Below, piece by piece: positions 43,556 to 53,134 of a stretch of DNA of 64,000 bases (position 1 is its first letter; every line of letters begins with the position of its first letter). Source of the DNA: CAIYXB01 sp038146805 (GTDB lineage: Bacteria > Cyanobacteriota > Vampirovibrionia > LMEP-6097); the NCBI GenBank assembly GCA_038146805.1, contig JAYQSH010000003.1:124001-188000 (forward strand). Direction: 5' to 3'. A model generated the notes under the pieces. That model saw nothing but the letters and a program-made list of their open reading frames with translations, ran no database searches and was not told the DNA's origin. A program made the translations under genes and the position numbers.

Positions 43556-45571
43556 ATGAAAAAATTTCCACAGAGCTTACCTTTTATAATTTTAATTCTA
43601 TTTTTGACTCTTTTTACTATAAGTTTAATGGGGCAAGAAAAACAAAGAAATGTTCTTAGTTATAGCGACTTTATCAAAAGAGTTTTACCAAACGACGATA
43701 GCCCTTCTACAGCCTATAAAGTAGAACTGCGCAACGGAGATGACGTTGCACGTATCGAAGAAAAAACTGGAGAAGTTTACTATGCAAGAGTTCCAGCCAA
43801 TTTACTTGGAGCAAATACCGAGCTTGCTGACAAGTTGATTGAGCGTAATGTCAACGTAGAAGTAAAAGCGCAACCACGTGACAATCTTTGGGCTGGGCTG
43901 CTTTCAAACTTTTTAGTGCCACTAGTTCTTTTTGGATTATTTATTTTTATGATCCGCAATATTGGTGGCGGAGGCGCCATGTCTTTTGGTAAAAGCAGAG
44001 CAAAGCAAATGGAAAAAGATATCAAAATTAGTTTTGATGACGTTGCCGGTATAGAAGAAAGTAAACAAGAATTAGAGGAGATTGTAGATTTCTTAAAGAA
44101 CTCACAAAAATACACTTCGCTAGGAGCTAAAATCCCCAAAGGTGTAATTTTGGTAGGACCTCCGGGCTGTGGTAAAACCCTGTTAGCAAAGGCTGTTGCT
44201 GGAGAAGCTGGTGTGCCGTTTTTTTCAATTTCAGGATCTGATTTTGTTGAAATGTTTGTGGGTGTTGGTGCTTCACGTGTTCGTGATTTATTTGAGCAAG
44301 CAAAAAAAAATGCACCGTGTATTGTTTTTATTGATGAGATAGATGCCGTTGGTAGACAAAGATCTGGCATGTCTGGCGGTGGTAACGATGAAAGAGAACA
44401 AACTCTCAATCAATTACTTGTTGAGATGGATGGTTTTCAAACAAATAGTGGAATCATTATTATCGCGGCGACAAACAGACCAGATGTTCTGGACAAAGCA
44501 TTACTTAGACCGGGTAGATTCGATCGTAAGGTTGTTGTAGATGTCCCAGATATGACTGGAAGACACGATATACTAAAAGTACATGCTCGAGGTAAACCTT
44601 TAGCTGACTCAGTTGACCTTGAAACTTTAGCAAAAAGAACACCCGGATTTAGTGGAGCTGATTTGTCAAACTTAATCAATGAAGCTGCTATACTCGCTGC
44701 TCGAGACAAAAAAATCGATATCGATATGTCTTTTTTAGAAGAAGCGATAGACAAAGTTGCGATTGGTCCTGAGAAAAAAAGTAAAATCATAAAACCAAAA
44801 GACCAAGTATGTACTGCAATTCATGAAATTGGACATACTCTTATAAGCCTTTATTATGAGTCACCAAATGAGTTTCATAAAGTGACAATTATTCCTCGAG
44901 GTATGGCTTTAGGGCTTACTTGGTCAACTGAAGAAGAATATAAAGTTTCAGCAAGCAAAAAACAATTAATGATTGAGATGCGCACTTTACTTGGTGGAAG
45001 AGCCGCTGAAGAAATTATTTTTGGAGTAGATAACGTTACCACTGGTGCATCAAATGATATGGAAAGGTGCTCAGCTATTGCCAGAGCAATGGTAACCAAA
45101 TATGGTATGAACCAAGCACTTGGCATCGTTACTTATGGAGAAAAATCAGGTAATCCATATCTTGGTGATGAATATAGTTCAAGAAATTATTCTGATGAAT
45201 ATGCAAACAAAATTGATCAAGAGGTGCAAGTTTTAATTCAAGCTCTTTATGAAGAAGTAAAAGAAAAACTAATTGAAAACAAAGAAGAACTTTTGGCTGT
45301 ATCACAAGTGCTTCTTGAAAAAGAAACAATGGATAAACAAGAAGTTTTAGATGTTTTAGAAAGTGTGAAAAATCAAGATTTTGAAGCAATTCCTCTTGAA
45401 CAATTTGAAAGTCTGGCGCAATCAAGAACTCCAGAAAAAATCAAAGCAATGCTAGAAGAAGAATCTAACAAAAGAAAAGAAGAACGCGAAAGATTAAGAG
45501 AGATTGAAAAAGCTAAACAAGAAAATTTAAATAAAAAGAAAAGTGATATTGAAGACCAGTTCTTTGGTTAA
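43556..45571 (+). CDS. ftsH: ATP-dependent zinc metalloprotease FtsH
   Basis: Membrane AAA+ protease for quality control of membrane and regulatory proteins (671 residues). Two membrane helices lie at about 7-25 and 115-136, enclosing a periplasmic domain. AAA motifs are GPPGCGKTLLAKAVAGEA (Walker A), FIDEIDAVGRQR (Walker B) and the second region of homology ATNRPDVLDKALLRPGRFDR. The zinc site is HEIGH, slightly different from the usual HEAGH. The C-terminus is a long charged coiled coil. Monocistronic as far as visible; alaS follows 74 nt later. Confidence 0.96.
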   Translation: MKKFPQSLPFIILILFLTLFTISLMGQEKQRNVLSYSDFIKRVLPNDDSPSTAYKVELRNGDDVARIEEKTGEVYYARVPANLLGANTELADKLIERNVNVEVKAQPRDNLWAGLLSNFLVPLVLFGLFIFMIRNIGGGGAMSFGKSRAKQMEKDIKISFDDVAGIEESKQELEEIVDFLKNSQKYTSLGAKIPKGVILVGPPGCGKTLLAKAVAGEAGVPFFSISGSDFVEMFVGVGASRVRDLFEQAKKNAPCIVFIDEIDAVGRQRSGMSGGGNDEREQTLNQLLVEMDGFQTNSGIIIIAATNRPDVLDKALLRPGRFDRKVVVDVPDMTGRHDILKVHARGKPLADSVDLETLAKRTPGFSGADLSNLINEAAILAARDKKIDIDMSFLEEAIDKVAIGPEKKSKIIKPKDQVCTAIHEIGHTLISLYYESPNEFHKVTIIPRGMALGLTWSTEEEYKVSASKKQLMIEMRTLLGGRAAEEIIFGVDNVTTGASNDMERCSAIARAMVTKYGMNQALGIVTYGEKSGNPYLGDEYSSRNYSDEYANKIDQEVQVLIQALYEEVKEKLIENKEELLAVSQVLLEKETMDKQEVLDVLESVKNQDFEAIPLEQFESLAQSRTPEKIKAMLEEESNKRKEERERLREIEKAKQENLNKKKSDIEDQFFG

Positions 45572-45631
45572 GTATTGAGGTGTTCATGAATTCTAAGATC
45601 CTTTTGTGGGAAGTTTATTGAGCGAACACGT

Positions 45632-45637
45632 TATAAT
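45632..45637 (+). promoter_or_regulatory. -10 box of alaS
   Basis: A perfect TATAAT ends 8 nt before the ATG at 45646, so the predicted transcript starts at the start codon. This supports 45646 as the native alaS start even though the frame breaks downstream. No good -35 is seen. Confidence 0.5.
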
Positions 45638-45645
45638 ATATAACG

Positions 45646-48223
45646 ATGCAAGCGTTATCCTGTCAAGAAATTAGAGATTTATGGGTTGAGTTTTTTACCA
45701 AGAAATGTCCCAGTGCTCATAAAGCACATAAAATCAGCATCGTTGGTTCCGGACAATCCAACCTTACTTTTAAATGCGGCTGGAATGGTGCAATTTGTAC
45801 CAATTTTTTTGGGGACAAAACCTGCAACAGAACCTCCAAGAGCTGTAACAATTCAAAAATGTGCACGTGTAGGTGGTAAAGATAGTGACTTAGAAAATAT
45901 TGGTCGCACTGCAAGACACCATAGCTTTTTTGAGATGTTGGGAAATTTTTCTTTTGGCGACTATTTTAAACAGCAAGCTATTCCATGGGCTTGGCAATTT
46001 GTAACTGAAGAACTTAAATTAGACAAAGAAAAACTCTATGTTTCCGTATTTGCTGGTGATGAGCAAAATCCTTTTGATCAAGAAGCTTACGACACTTGGA
46101 AAGAAATAATCTCAGAAGATCGAATCTGGAAAATGTCGCGTAAGGATAACTTCTGGGGTCCACCAGGAGAAACAGGTCCTTGTGGTCCATGCAGTGAAAT
46201 TTATTATGAAGTAAATCCATCAGCAACAGAATTTGATGATAGATATACTGAAATTTGGAATTTGGTTTTTATGGAATTCTTCAAAGATGAAAACGCAAAC
46301 TTTAGCGCACTTGAGAAAAAAAATATCGATACAGGGGCTGGACTTGAAAGAATTGCAACAATTCTACAAGATGTCAACAATACTTTTGAAACAGATGAAT
46401 TGTTTTTTGTATTAGAAAAAATCGCATCACGTCTTGCTATCAAGTACCAAGGAAATAATTCTGAAACAGATTTATACTTAAAAATTATTACAGACCATTT
46501 GCGCTGTGCCGCTTTTCTTATTGCTGACGGGGTTCGTCCTTCTAACTTAGGGCGTGGTTATGTACTAAGAATGATAATTAGAAGAGCCTCAAGATTTGTT
46601 TATTTAATTCAAAACAAAGCTGAAGCTTTTTTGACTTACCTAGCTAAAGACCTAGCGCAAGCTTACCAAAAAGCTTACCCAGAACTCAACACAAATCTTG
46701 CACAAATTGAATCATGTTTAGAAAAAGAAGAACTCGCCTTTGCAAAAACACTCGAACAAGGACTTGAAATTTTAAACAAAAAACTTAGCGAAATTTCTAA
46801 CAAAGAATTAGATGGCGAATTTGCGTTTAATTTATACTCAACCTATGGCTTTCCTTTAGAGCTCACCAAAGATATAGTGGAACAACAAAATATCAGTATA
46901 AATCTTGAAGAGTTTGAAATAGCAAAAGAAAAACATACGCAAGCATCAGGCTCTGGTGCTGTTGCAAAATCAGTAGAACAAAATACATTTATAGCTGATA
47001 TTTTAAAAGAACATGGCAAAACTAAATTTATTGGTTATCACGATAATTTAAAAGCAGAAGCCAAAGTACTCTATGTTGCAGACAATAAAGTAGTTTTGGA
47101 TCAAACTTGTTTTTATGCTGAATCAGGCGGTCAAATTGCAGACATTGGTAAACTTGCAAACACAAAAGTTACAAATGTAAAATCAATTGAAGGAGTCTTT
47201 GTACATCAGTTAGAATCAAGTGCTGAATTAAAGGTAAACGATATTGTCAGCTTGGAAGTTGACAAAAATAATCGAGAATTCACCAAGAAACATCACACCA
47301 GTTGTCACTTGTTACAAGCGGCGCTGAGAAATACACTAGGCTCTGGCATACAACAAATGGGTTCACAAGTTGGTGCTGAGTATACTAGGTTTGATTTCAA
47401 TTTAGATCGTGCAATGACTAAGCAAGAAATAAGCGCAGTTGAAAATCAAATTAACTTATGGATCGAGAAAGACTTAAGCGTTGAAACAAAAGTAATGCAG
47501 TTTGATGATGCTGTTAAAGCAGGTGCTTTGAGTTTCTTTGAAGACAAATACGATGACGAAGTAAGAGTTTTGTTTATTGGTGATGCATCAATAGAACTTT
47601 GCGGTGGCACTCATGTTGATAAGCTTTCAGAAATCAAAAATATTGTAATCGCTCAAGAAGGCTCTATTGCATCTGGTATTAGAAGAATAAAGCTCCTTGC
47701 AAACACAGTCGCAGACGAATTTATCGCAGAAAAAGACAAAGCTTTTGCTGAGCAAAAAGCTCTTGAAGAACAAAAAGAAAAAGAGAAAGAAGCACAAAAA
47801 GCAAAACTAAAAATCGAAAAAGAAGAATTGCTCGCTTTAACTAATTCTATTTTGGAGCAAGCTGATCAGAGTAATGAGACAAAAGTTGTAATTCTTTACG
47901 CAAATGAATTTTTTAATAAAGAATATTCAAGCGAAAGTATAAAGGCACTAGTTGAAAATTTAACAGCTAAGAATCCAGCATCGTTTTTAGTTTTTATTGC
48001 ATGTCACACAAATGACAAAGTTGTTTTTTATAGTGCCGTAAGCAATGATTTAATCAAAGAATTTAATGCTGGCAATATTGTCAAAGAAGCGGCAAAAATT
48101 TGTGGCGGTGGCGGCGGCGGCAGACCTAATTTTGCTCAAGCTGGTGGCAAAGATATTAGTAAAATTCATGAAGCAATTAGTTTTGTGAAGAATTTAGTAT
48201 TAGGGCAAGCGGCAAATGCTTAG
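45646..48223 (+). CDS. alaS: Alanyl-tRNA synthetase, frameshifted near the N-terminus
   Basis: Charges tRNA-Ala (about 855 residues). From ATG 45646 the frame reads MQALSCQEIRDLWVEFFTKK, a typical AlaS start, but soon leaves homology. The rest of AlaS is in the +1 frame: SASLVPDNPTLLLNAAGM, then PCGPCSEIYYE, the editing domain with HHTSCHLLQAAL, and ELCGGTHVDKLSEI. Skipping one base at about 45727 would join SAHK to HIKSASLVP. Alternatively, translation from ATG 45686 gives an 845-residue protein with a changed first 12 or so residues. As alaS is essential, a sequencing indel, recoding or the alternative start must save it. The C-terminal glycine-rich GGGGGGRPNFAQAGG is intact. hemN overlaps its 3' end by 8 nt. 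Confidence 0.9.
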
Positions 48224-49586
48224 TATTCCTAGAGAAGAAATCAATGAATTAATAAACACATACGGAACAGCCGTGCCAAGATACACAAGCTACCCCACGG
48301 CTCCAGAATGGAAAGATGTTTTTTCTCAAGAACAATTTGAAGCGGCAATTGCAAAATCAAATCTTACACAAGAAGATTTTTCTTTGTATTTGCATATCCC
48401 TTTTTGTGAATCTCAGTGCTATTTTTGCGGTTGTAACGTAGTCATCAGCCCAAAGCACGGCATTGAAGAAGAATACCTAACTCACCTATTTAGTGAGATT
48501 GATTATTACGGAAACTTATTTGACAAAGAAAGAAAAGTTGCACAAATGGCTTGGGGCGGAGGCACTCCAAGTTATTTGAGTGTCAAACAAATCTATGATC
48601 TTTACAAAAAGTTAGATGATAACTTTAATATGTACAAGAATAAAAACGATAACTATGAATATGCAATAGAGATTGATCCAAGAGTAACAAACAAAGAACA
48701 ACTACAAGCTCTTTATGATTGCGGCTTTAATCGCCTAAGCATGGGGATTCAAGATTTCAATACAAGTACACAACTTGCCATAAATAGAATTCAAAGTGCT
48801 GAAGATGTCTTTAACTTAACGCAGCAAGCTAGAGAAATTGGTTTTAATAGTATTAATTACGATTTAATTTATGGGCTGCCATTTCAAACAATGACTAGTT
48901 TCCAAGAAACAATTGCTGTTATCAAAGAACATGCACCTGACAGAATTGCTCTATTTAATTACGCACACTTACCTGAAATGATTGCGCATCAAAAAAAATA
49001 TATTGATGAAACGACTTTACCAGATACTAAAACTAAACTAGAAATTTTTGATAGCTCGGTTGTAGCATTTACAAACTTTGGTTATGAATTTATCGGTATT
49101 GATCACTTTGCAAAAAAATCAGATTCTCTTGTAACTGCTTATAAAAACAAAAGTTTATATAGAAACTTTCAAGGTTATACAACTTTTTCTGGTTGCGACA
49201 TGATTTCTTTTGGTATTACAGCAATTAGTGATATTCAAGGTGCCTATAAACAAAACGCAAAAAAGATGAACGATTATTACAAAGACTTTAAAATGGCCCA
49301 AAAAGCAAAATTCTCTGACACAAATGATATTACAAGAAGAACAATCATCAAAGAAATCATGTGCAACAACTTTGTTGTGATAAACAAAAATCATTTTTCG
49401 CATGAAATAGAGCTATTAAACAGCTTCGCTAAAGATAATCTGCTTAAAATTTCTCAAAAAAATGAGGAGCTTGTAAATATAGAATTAACTAGCATTGGTA
49501 GGTTCTTTTCTAGAAATATTGCTAGTGTTTTTGATGACTACCTCAATAAAAAAACAGCATTCAAAGCATTTTCTCAATCACTGTAA
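48216..49586 (+). CDS. hemN: Oxygen-independent coproporphyrinogen III oxidase
   Basis: Radical-SAM enzyme of heme synthesis that converts coproporphyrinogen III to protoporphyrinogen IX without oxygen (456 residues). The cluster motif C-x3-C-x2-C is in PFCESQCYFCGCN, and the extra Cys after it marks true HemN rather than the HemW relatives. PRYTSYPTAPEW at the start and GGGTPSYL are also characteristic. Its start overlaps alaS. Together with hemE at 52 kb it points to heme supply under low oxygen for the cytochromes at 53-61 kb. Confidence 0.93.
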   Translation: MLSIPREEINELINTYGTAVPRYTSYPTAPEWKDVFSQEQFEAAIAKSNLTQEDFSLYLHIPFCESQCYFCGCNVVISPKHGIEEEYLTHLFSEIDYYGNLFDKERKVAQMAWGGGTPSYLSVKQIYDLYKKLDDNFNMYKNKNDNYEYAIEIDPRVTNKEQLQALYDCGFNRLSMGIQDFNTSTQLAINRIQSAEDVFNLTQQAREIGFNSINYDLIYGLPFQTMTSFQETIAVIKEHAPDRIALFNYAHLPEMIAHQKKYIDETTLPDTKTKLEIFDSSVVAFTNFGYEFIGIDHFAKKSDSLVTAYKNKSLYRNFQGYTTFSGCDMISFGITAISDIQGAYKQNAKKMNDYYKDFKMAQKAKFSDTNDITRRTIIKEIMCNNFVVINKNHFSHEIELLNSFAKDNLLKISQKNEELVNIELTSIGRFFSRNIASVFDDYLNKKTAFKAFSQSL

Positions 49587-49645
49587 CTCGTATTACATCC
49601 TTATTGTTGTATAATTTTTTTAAAGGGATTTCCTAAGTTTGAAAA

Positions 49646-50416
49646 ATGGCAGCTGGAGCACCAGGTACTAATAATTTAAACAGTAGTTTTGCAAATGCCT
49701 CAAGAGCACTTAGCTCTAAGGTATCATCGCAAGGTTATGCAATTCGTGCTGAAGCTCAATCTGAAAGACAAGTTACCGTAAGACAAAATAATCAAATGGA
49801 CCCTTCTTTCCTTGCTCGTATGGCATTAGAAGATGAGCTAAGAAAACGAGGCGGCGGTGGCGGTGGCTCAATTAAATCTTATAACCCCATGACATGGATT
49901 CCTTATAGTTTTTCTTTACTTGCAAAAGCAATAGAACAAGCGCGAGCGGCAATAGCAAATCTAATAAATCAATCTTTAAATGCACTTGGCACATCAATAA
50001 CAACAAGCATACAAAACACTTTTAACTTTTTGACTAAACCTTTAATCCCAATCAATAATTTTTTTAGATCTATCACTTTAAACATTACTAGAACCATGAT
50101 TCAAGGTCTTAGAGATTTTGCTAAAAACCCAATTGCATTTAGTATGAAAATGGCAAACAATGCTATGCAAGGTGCAATGGCGATATTTGCGGCAGTAGTA
50201 AATGGACTTAAAAAAATCATTTACGGTAAAGATGAAGCAGTCGCTGAAGCAGATCCAGAAGAATACAAAGAAGAAGGTTTACTGACAAAGCTTTTGGGAT
50301 ACTTTAAAAAACAAGATGAAGACCGTGAATCAAATGGCAAAAATTTAGGTTCACATATAAAGAACAAAGCAAAACTCAAAATTAAAAAAAGAACAGTCTT
50401 AAAATCAAATGCTTAG
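49646..50416 (+). CDS. Orphan amphipathic protein of unknown function
   Basis: A 256-residue protein. The first about 75 residues are polar and flexible and end in a Gly6 run with flanking residues (RKRGGGGGGSIKS). The middle (about 80-200) has long amphipathic to hydrophobic helices rich in Ala, Ile and Asn (AIANLINQSLNALGTSITTSIQN, AMQGAMAIFAAVVNGLKK). The tail is very basic (KNKAKLKIKKRTVLK). No signal peptide or named domain. It lies alone between hemN and murA. A secreted or membrane-interacting effector-like protein would fit, but this is guesswork from composition. Confidence 0.42.
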   Translation: MAAGAPGTNNLNSSFANASRALSSKVSSQGYAIRAEAQSERQVTVRQNNQMDPSFLARMALEDELRKRGGGGGGSIKSYNPMTWIPYSFSLLAKAIEQARAAIANLINQSLNALGTSITTSIQNTFNFLTKPLIPINNFFRSITLNITRTMIQGLRDFAKNPIAFSMKMANNAMQGAMAIFAAVVNGLKKIIYGKDEAVAEADPEEYKEEGLLTKLLGYFKKQDEDRESNGKNLGSHIKNKAKLKIKKRTVLKSNA

Positions 50417-50433
50417 AAAATTGAAATTCCAGC

Positions 50434-51789
50434 TTAGTTGTTTTTAGAAAACTCTTTATTCAAAAATAAATTATCAGCAGCACTTTGACGGCGAATAGTC
50501 GCACCTAGTTGAGTGAATTTTTCTTCTAAGTTTTCATAGCCACGATCAAGGTGTTTTAAACCACGTACTTCGCTTATGCCTTCCGCAGATAAAGCCGCAA
50601 CGACTAAAGCCGCCGCACTTCTCAAATCCTTTCCTCTAACAGAAGCTGATTGTAATTCTTTTACACCCTTAAATACTGCTATCTTACCGTTGATATCAAC
50701 ATTTGCTGCCATCTTTTTAAGTTCATCAGCATGTTGAAAACGTGAATCATAAATATTTTCTTTGACAACACTGGCACCATCAGCAATTGCAAGCATAGTT
50801 GAAAAAATAGGTTGAATATCAGTTGAAAAACCAGGATACCAAACTGTTGTTAAATCAGTTGCTAACAAACGCTCAGCATTTCTTTGTACTTGTATATCTA
50901 CAAGTTCTCTACCATCTAAACTTTTATTTGTTGCAAAAATTTTCACAGCAACTCCAGCATCTTCAAATTTTGAAAGTAAAGATTGTAAATCTTCTTCAAT
51001 AACTTCTTTGGTTGTAACTGTACCACCAGTCATAGCACCCGCAATTAAATAAGTTGCAGCTTCAATTCTATCTGGAATACAAAAATGCTCTACGCTATGT
51101 AAGTCGTCAACAGTCTTTCCGTAAATATGAATATTTGAACTACCAGCACCTCTAATGTCGCAACCCATTTTGTTTAAAAAATTTGCAAGATCAACAATTT
51201 CAGGATCTTGTGCTGCATTTTCTATTATAGTTTCGCCTTCTGCCATCGTTGCTGCAAGCATGATATTTTCAGTAGCACCATTAGAAGGAATATCTAAATA
51301 AATTTTTGTACCAATAAGCTTGTCTGCTTTTGCATGTATAAAACCATGCTCTTCTGTAATCACTGCACCCAAAGCTTTTAAACCTTTTAAATGTAAATCA
51401 ATTTTACGAGCTCCAATATTACAACCTCCCGGCATTGCAATTTTTACATCTTTAAATCGAGCTAACAAAGATCCCAAACAAACAATACTTGCTCTTAATT
51501 GATTAGCAAGTGTTAAAGGGACATAATTTGAAGAAAGGTTTGAACAATCCATTTCAATAGTTTTGCCATCAAAATTTATTTCACCACCCAAGACCTGAAC
51601 AATTTCTGCCATAACACGCATATCAGACAAATTAGGTACATTTTTAATAGTGGCTGTGCCGTTTTTTAACATTAAAGCGGCAGCAACAATTTTAAGTGCA
51701 GAGTTTTTTGCACCAGAGATAGCAACTGATCCATTTAAGGCTTTTCCACCCTCAATAACTAAAAACTTTTCTGTTAATTTTTCAGACAC
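50434..51789 (-). CDS. murA: UDP-N-acetylglucosamine 1-carboxyvinyltransferase
   Basis: First committed enzyme of peptidoglycan synthesis (451 residues): transfers enolpyruvate from PEP to UDP-GlcNAc. GAKNSALKI is at the N-terminus. The active-site loop is PGGCNIGARKIDLH and keeps the catalytic Cys that fosfomycin attacks. TDIQPIFSTMLAIADG and DRGYENLEEK follow. The start codon is GTG, with AAGGA upstream. Convergent with the orphan at 49646. Confidence 0.95.
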   Translation of the reverse strand: MSEKLTEKFLVIEGGKALNGSVAISGAKNSALKIVAAALMLKNGTATIKNVPNLSDMRVMAEIVQVLGGEINFDGKTIEMDCSNLSSNYVPLTLANQLRASIVCLGSLLARFKDVKIAMPGGCNIGARKIDLHLKGLKALGAVITEEHGFIHAKADKLIGTKIYLDIPSNGATENIMLAATMAEGETIIENAAQDPEIVDLANFLNKMGCDIRGAGSSNIHIYGKTVDDLHSVEHFCIPDRIEAATYLIAGAMTGGTVTTKEVIEEDLQSLLSKFEDAGVAVKIFATNKSLDGRELVDIQVQRNAERLLATDLTTVWYPGFSTDIQPIFSTMLAIADGASVVKENIYDSRFQHADELKKMAANVDINGKIAVFKGVKELQSASVRGKDLRSAAALVVAALSAEGISEVRGLKHLDRGYENLEEKFTQLGATIRRQSAADNLFLNKEFSKNN

Positions 51790-51904
51790 AACTATTATCC
51801 TTAAATACGCCTAGGTTCTTATTTTAAAAAAGACGCTTTAACAAGATATATTGTTTCATAAAAACGTGATTTTTACTAGCTTTCTTGGTAAAAAAACAGT
51901 GATT

Positions 51905-52969
51905 TTAAGCGAAGCAATAGTTTTGCACTGTTTTTATAAAAGTTTTGGCAGATTCAACAGGTACACTAGGTATAATCCCATGACCTAAATTCGCTATATA
52001 CCCGGGGGCTGATCCAGCTTGCTCAAGCATAATTCGAGTGTTTTTTTCTACCTGCTCAGGGCTTGCAAGCAAAGCACAAGGATCAAAATTACCTTGAATA
52101 GCAATATTTTGCCCAGCAACATACTCTCTAATATCTTTTAAATTCACACGCCAATCAACACTCAAACAATTTGCGCCGGTCTGTAACATGTAATCTAAAA
52201 CATTACTTACACCATTTACATATAAAGTAATTGAAGCGTTAGGATATTTTTCTCTAATGTTTGAAACAATTTTTTGTTGATACGGCAAAGCAAATTCTTG
52301 ATAATCTTTTTGACTAAGTACAGAAGCCCAAGTGTCAAACAACTGCAAAGCATGAACACCGGTATCAAGTTTATTGAGTAAATAATTACTAACTGAAATT
52401 GTAAGTTTTTCTAGTAAAAGATGCATAGCTTGTGGCTGCAAGTACATCATTTTTTTTATATGTGCAAAATCCTTTGAGCCACCACCTTCTATCATGTAGC
52501 TAGCAAGAGTCCAAGGTGCACCAGCAAAACCCAAAATAGGAATTTCATTATTTAACTTTGCGGCAATCTCTTCGATAGTTTCATAGACATAATGACACTG
52601 ATTTTTTAATTGCTCTTTATCAAGCGCAATCAATTTATCAATATCCTCACAACTACGAGTAGGATTTACAAACCTTGGCTTACCCGTATCAAAATCCAAA
52701 CCTGCACCCATAGGCTCAAGCAAAACTAAAATATCCGAAAACATAATAATGGCATCGACACCTAGAATTTCATATGGCTGTAAAGAAACCTCTGCAGCTT
52801 TTTTTGGATTTTTACAAAGTTCCAAAAAAGACATTTGCGACCTTATCGCTTGATATTCAGGAAGATAGCGACCAGCTTGGCGCATCATCCATACCGGCGC
52901 ACGATTTGTTTTTTCACAATTAAGTGCTCTTAAAATTAAATCGTTCTTTATACTTGTCGCAGACACCAT
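51905..52969 (-). CDS. hemE: Uroporphyrinogen decarboxylase
   Basis: Converts uroporphyrinogen III to coproporphyrinogen III in heme synthesis (354 residues). The signature RAPVWMMRQAGRYLPEYQ is near residue 25, and the later FAGAPWTLASYMIEGGGSK is typical. It lies 40 nt downstream of the last gene of the respiratory operon on the same strand, but has its own -10 box, so heme supply can be linked to cytochrome synthesis or set separately. Confidence 0.95.
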   Translation of the reverse strand: MVSATSIKNDLILRALNCEKTNRAPVWMMRQAGRYLPEYQAIRSQMSFLELCKNPKKAAEVSLQPYEILGVDAIIMFSDILVLLEPMGAGLDFDTGKPRFVNPTRSCEDIDKLIALDKEQLKNQCHYVYETIEEIAAKLNNEIPILGFAGAPWTLASYMIEGGGSKDFAHIKKMMYLQPQAMHLLLEKLTISVSNYLLNKLDTGVHALQLFDTWASVLSQKDYQEFALPYQQKIVSNIREKYPNASITLYVNGVSNVLDYMLQTGANCLSVDWRVNLKDIREYVAGQNIAIQGNFDPCALLASPEQVEKNTRIMLEQAGSAPGYIANLGHGIIPSVPVESAKTFIKTVQNYCFA

Positions 52970-52976
52970 CGAGATA

Positions 52977-52982
52977 ATTATA
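52977..52982 (-). promoter_or_regulatory. -10 box of hemE
   Basis: TATAAT on the minus strand, 7 nt before the hemE ATG, again predicting a leaderless mRNA. Confidence 0.45.
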
Positions 52983-53008
52983 GCAATATCTATAATTTAT
53001 TTTTTTAT

Positions 53009-53131
53009 CTAGGCTTCCGCTATCAAACCAAAAGCAGATATCATCAATATGATAAAAAATATAATTGCATAAAAAATTATATTTTCAAAAACTCTATCAA
53101 CTCTAGTTTTGTCTTTTACTTTATCTACCAT
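53009..53131 (-). CDS. 40-residue single-helix membrane peptide ending the respiratory operon
   Basis: ATG at 53131 opens a 40-codon frame ending TAG at 53009-53011. The product has a charged start (MVDKVKDKTRVDRVFEN) and one membrane helix (IIFYAIIFFIILMISAFGLI). It begins 3 nt after the stop of the MvhD-like gene, so it is translated from the same mRNA. Small one-helix subunits are normal in bc and b6f complexes, so it may be an accessory subunit of the cytochrome b-ferredoxin complex. No homology is recognised at this length. Confidence 0.55.
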   Translation of the reverse strand: MVDKVKDKTRVDRVFENIIFYAIIFFIILMISAFGLIAEA

Positions 53132-53134
53132 TTT

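Noticed and set aside
43556..45571. FtsH HEIGH instead of HEAGH as a defect
   Set aside because: The motif still satisfies HExxH, and the downstream zinc and AAA motifs are intact.
45646..45879. A separate 77-residue protein at the start of alaS
   Set aside because: Its first 20 residues match an AlaS N-terminus; the rest is out-of-frame alaS sequence. It is a frameshift product, not its own gene.
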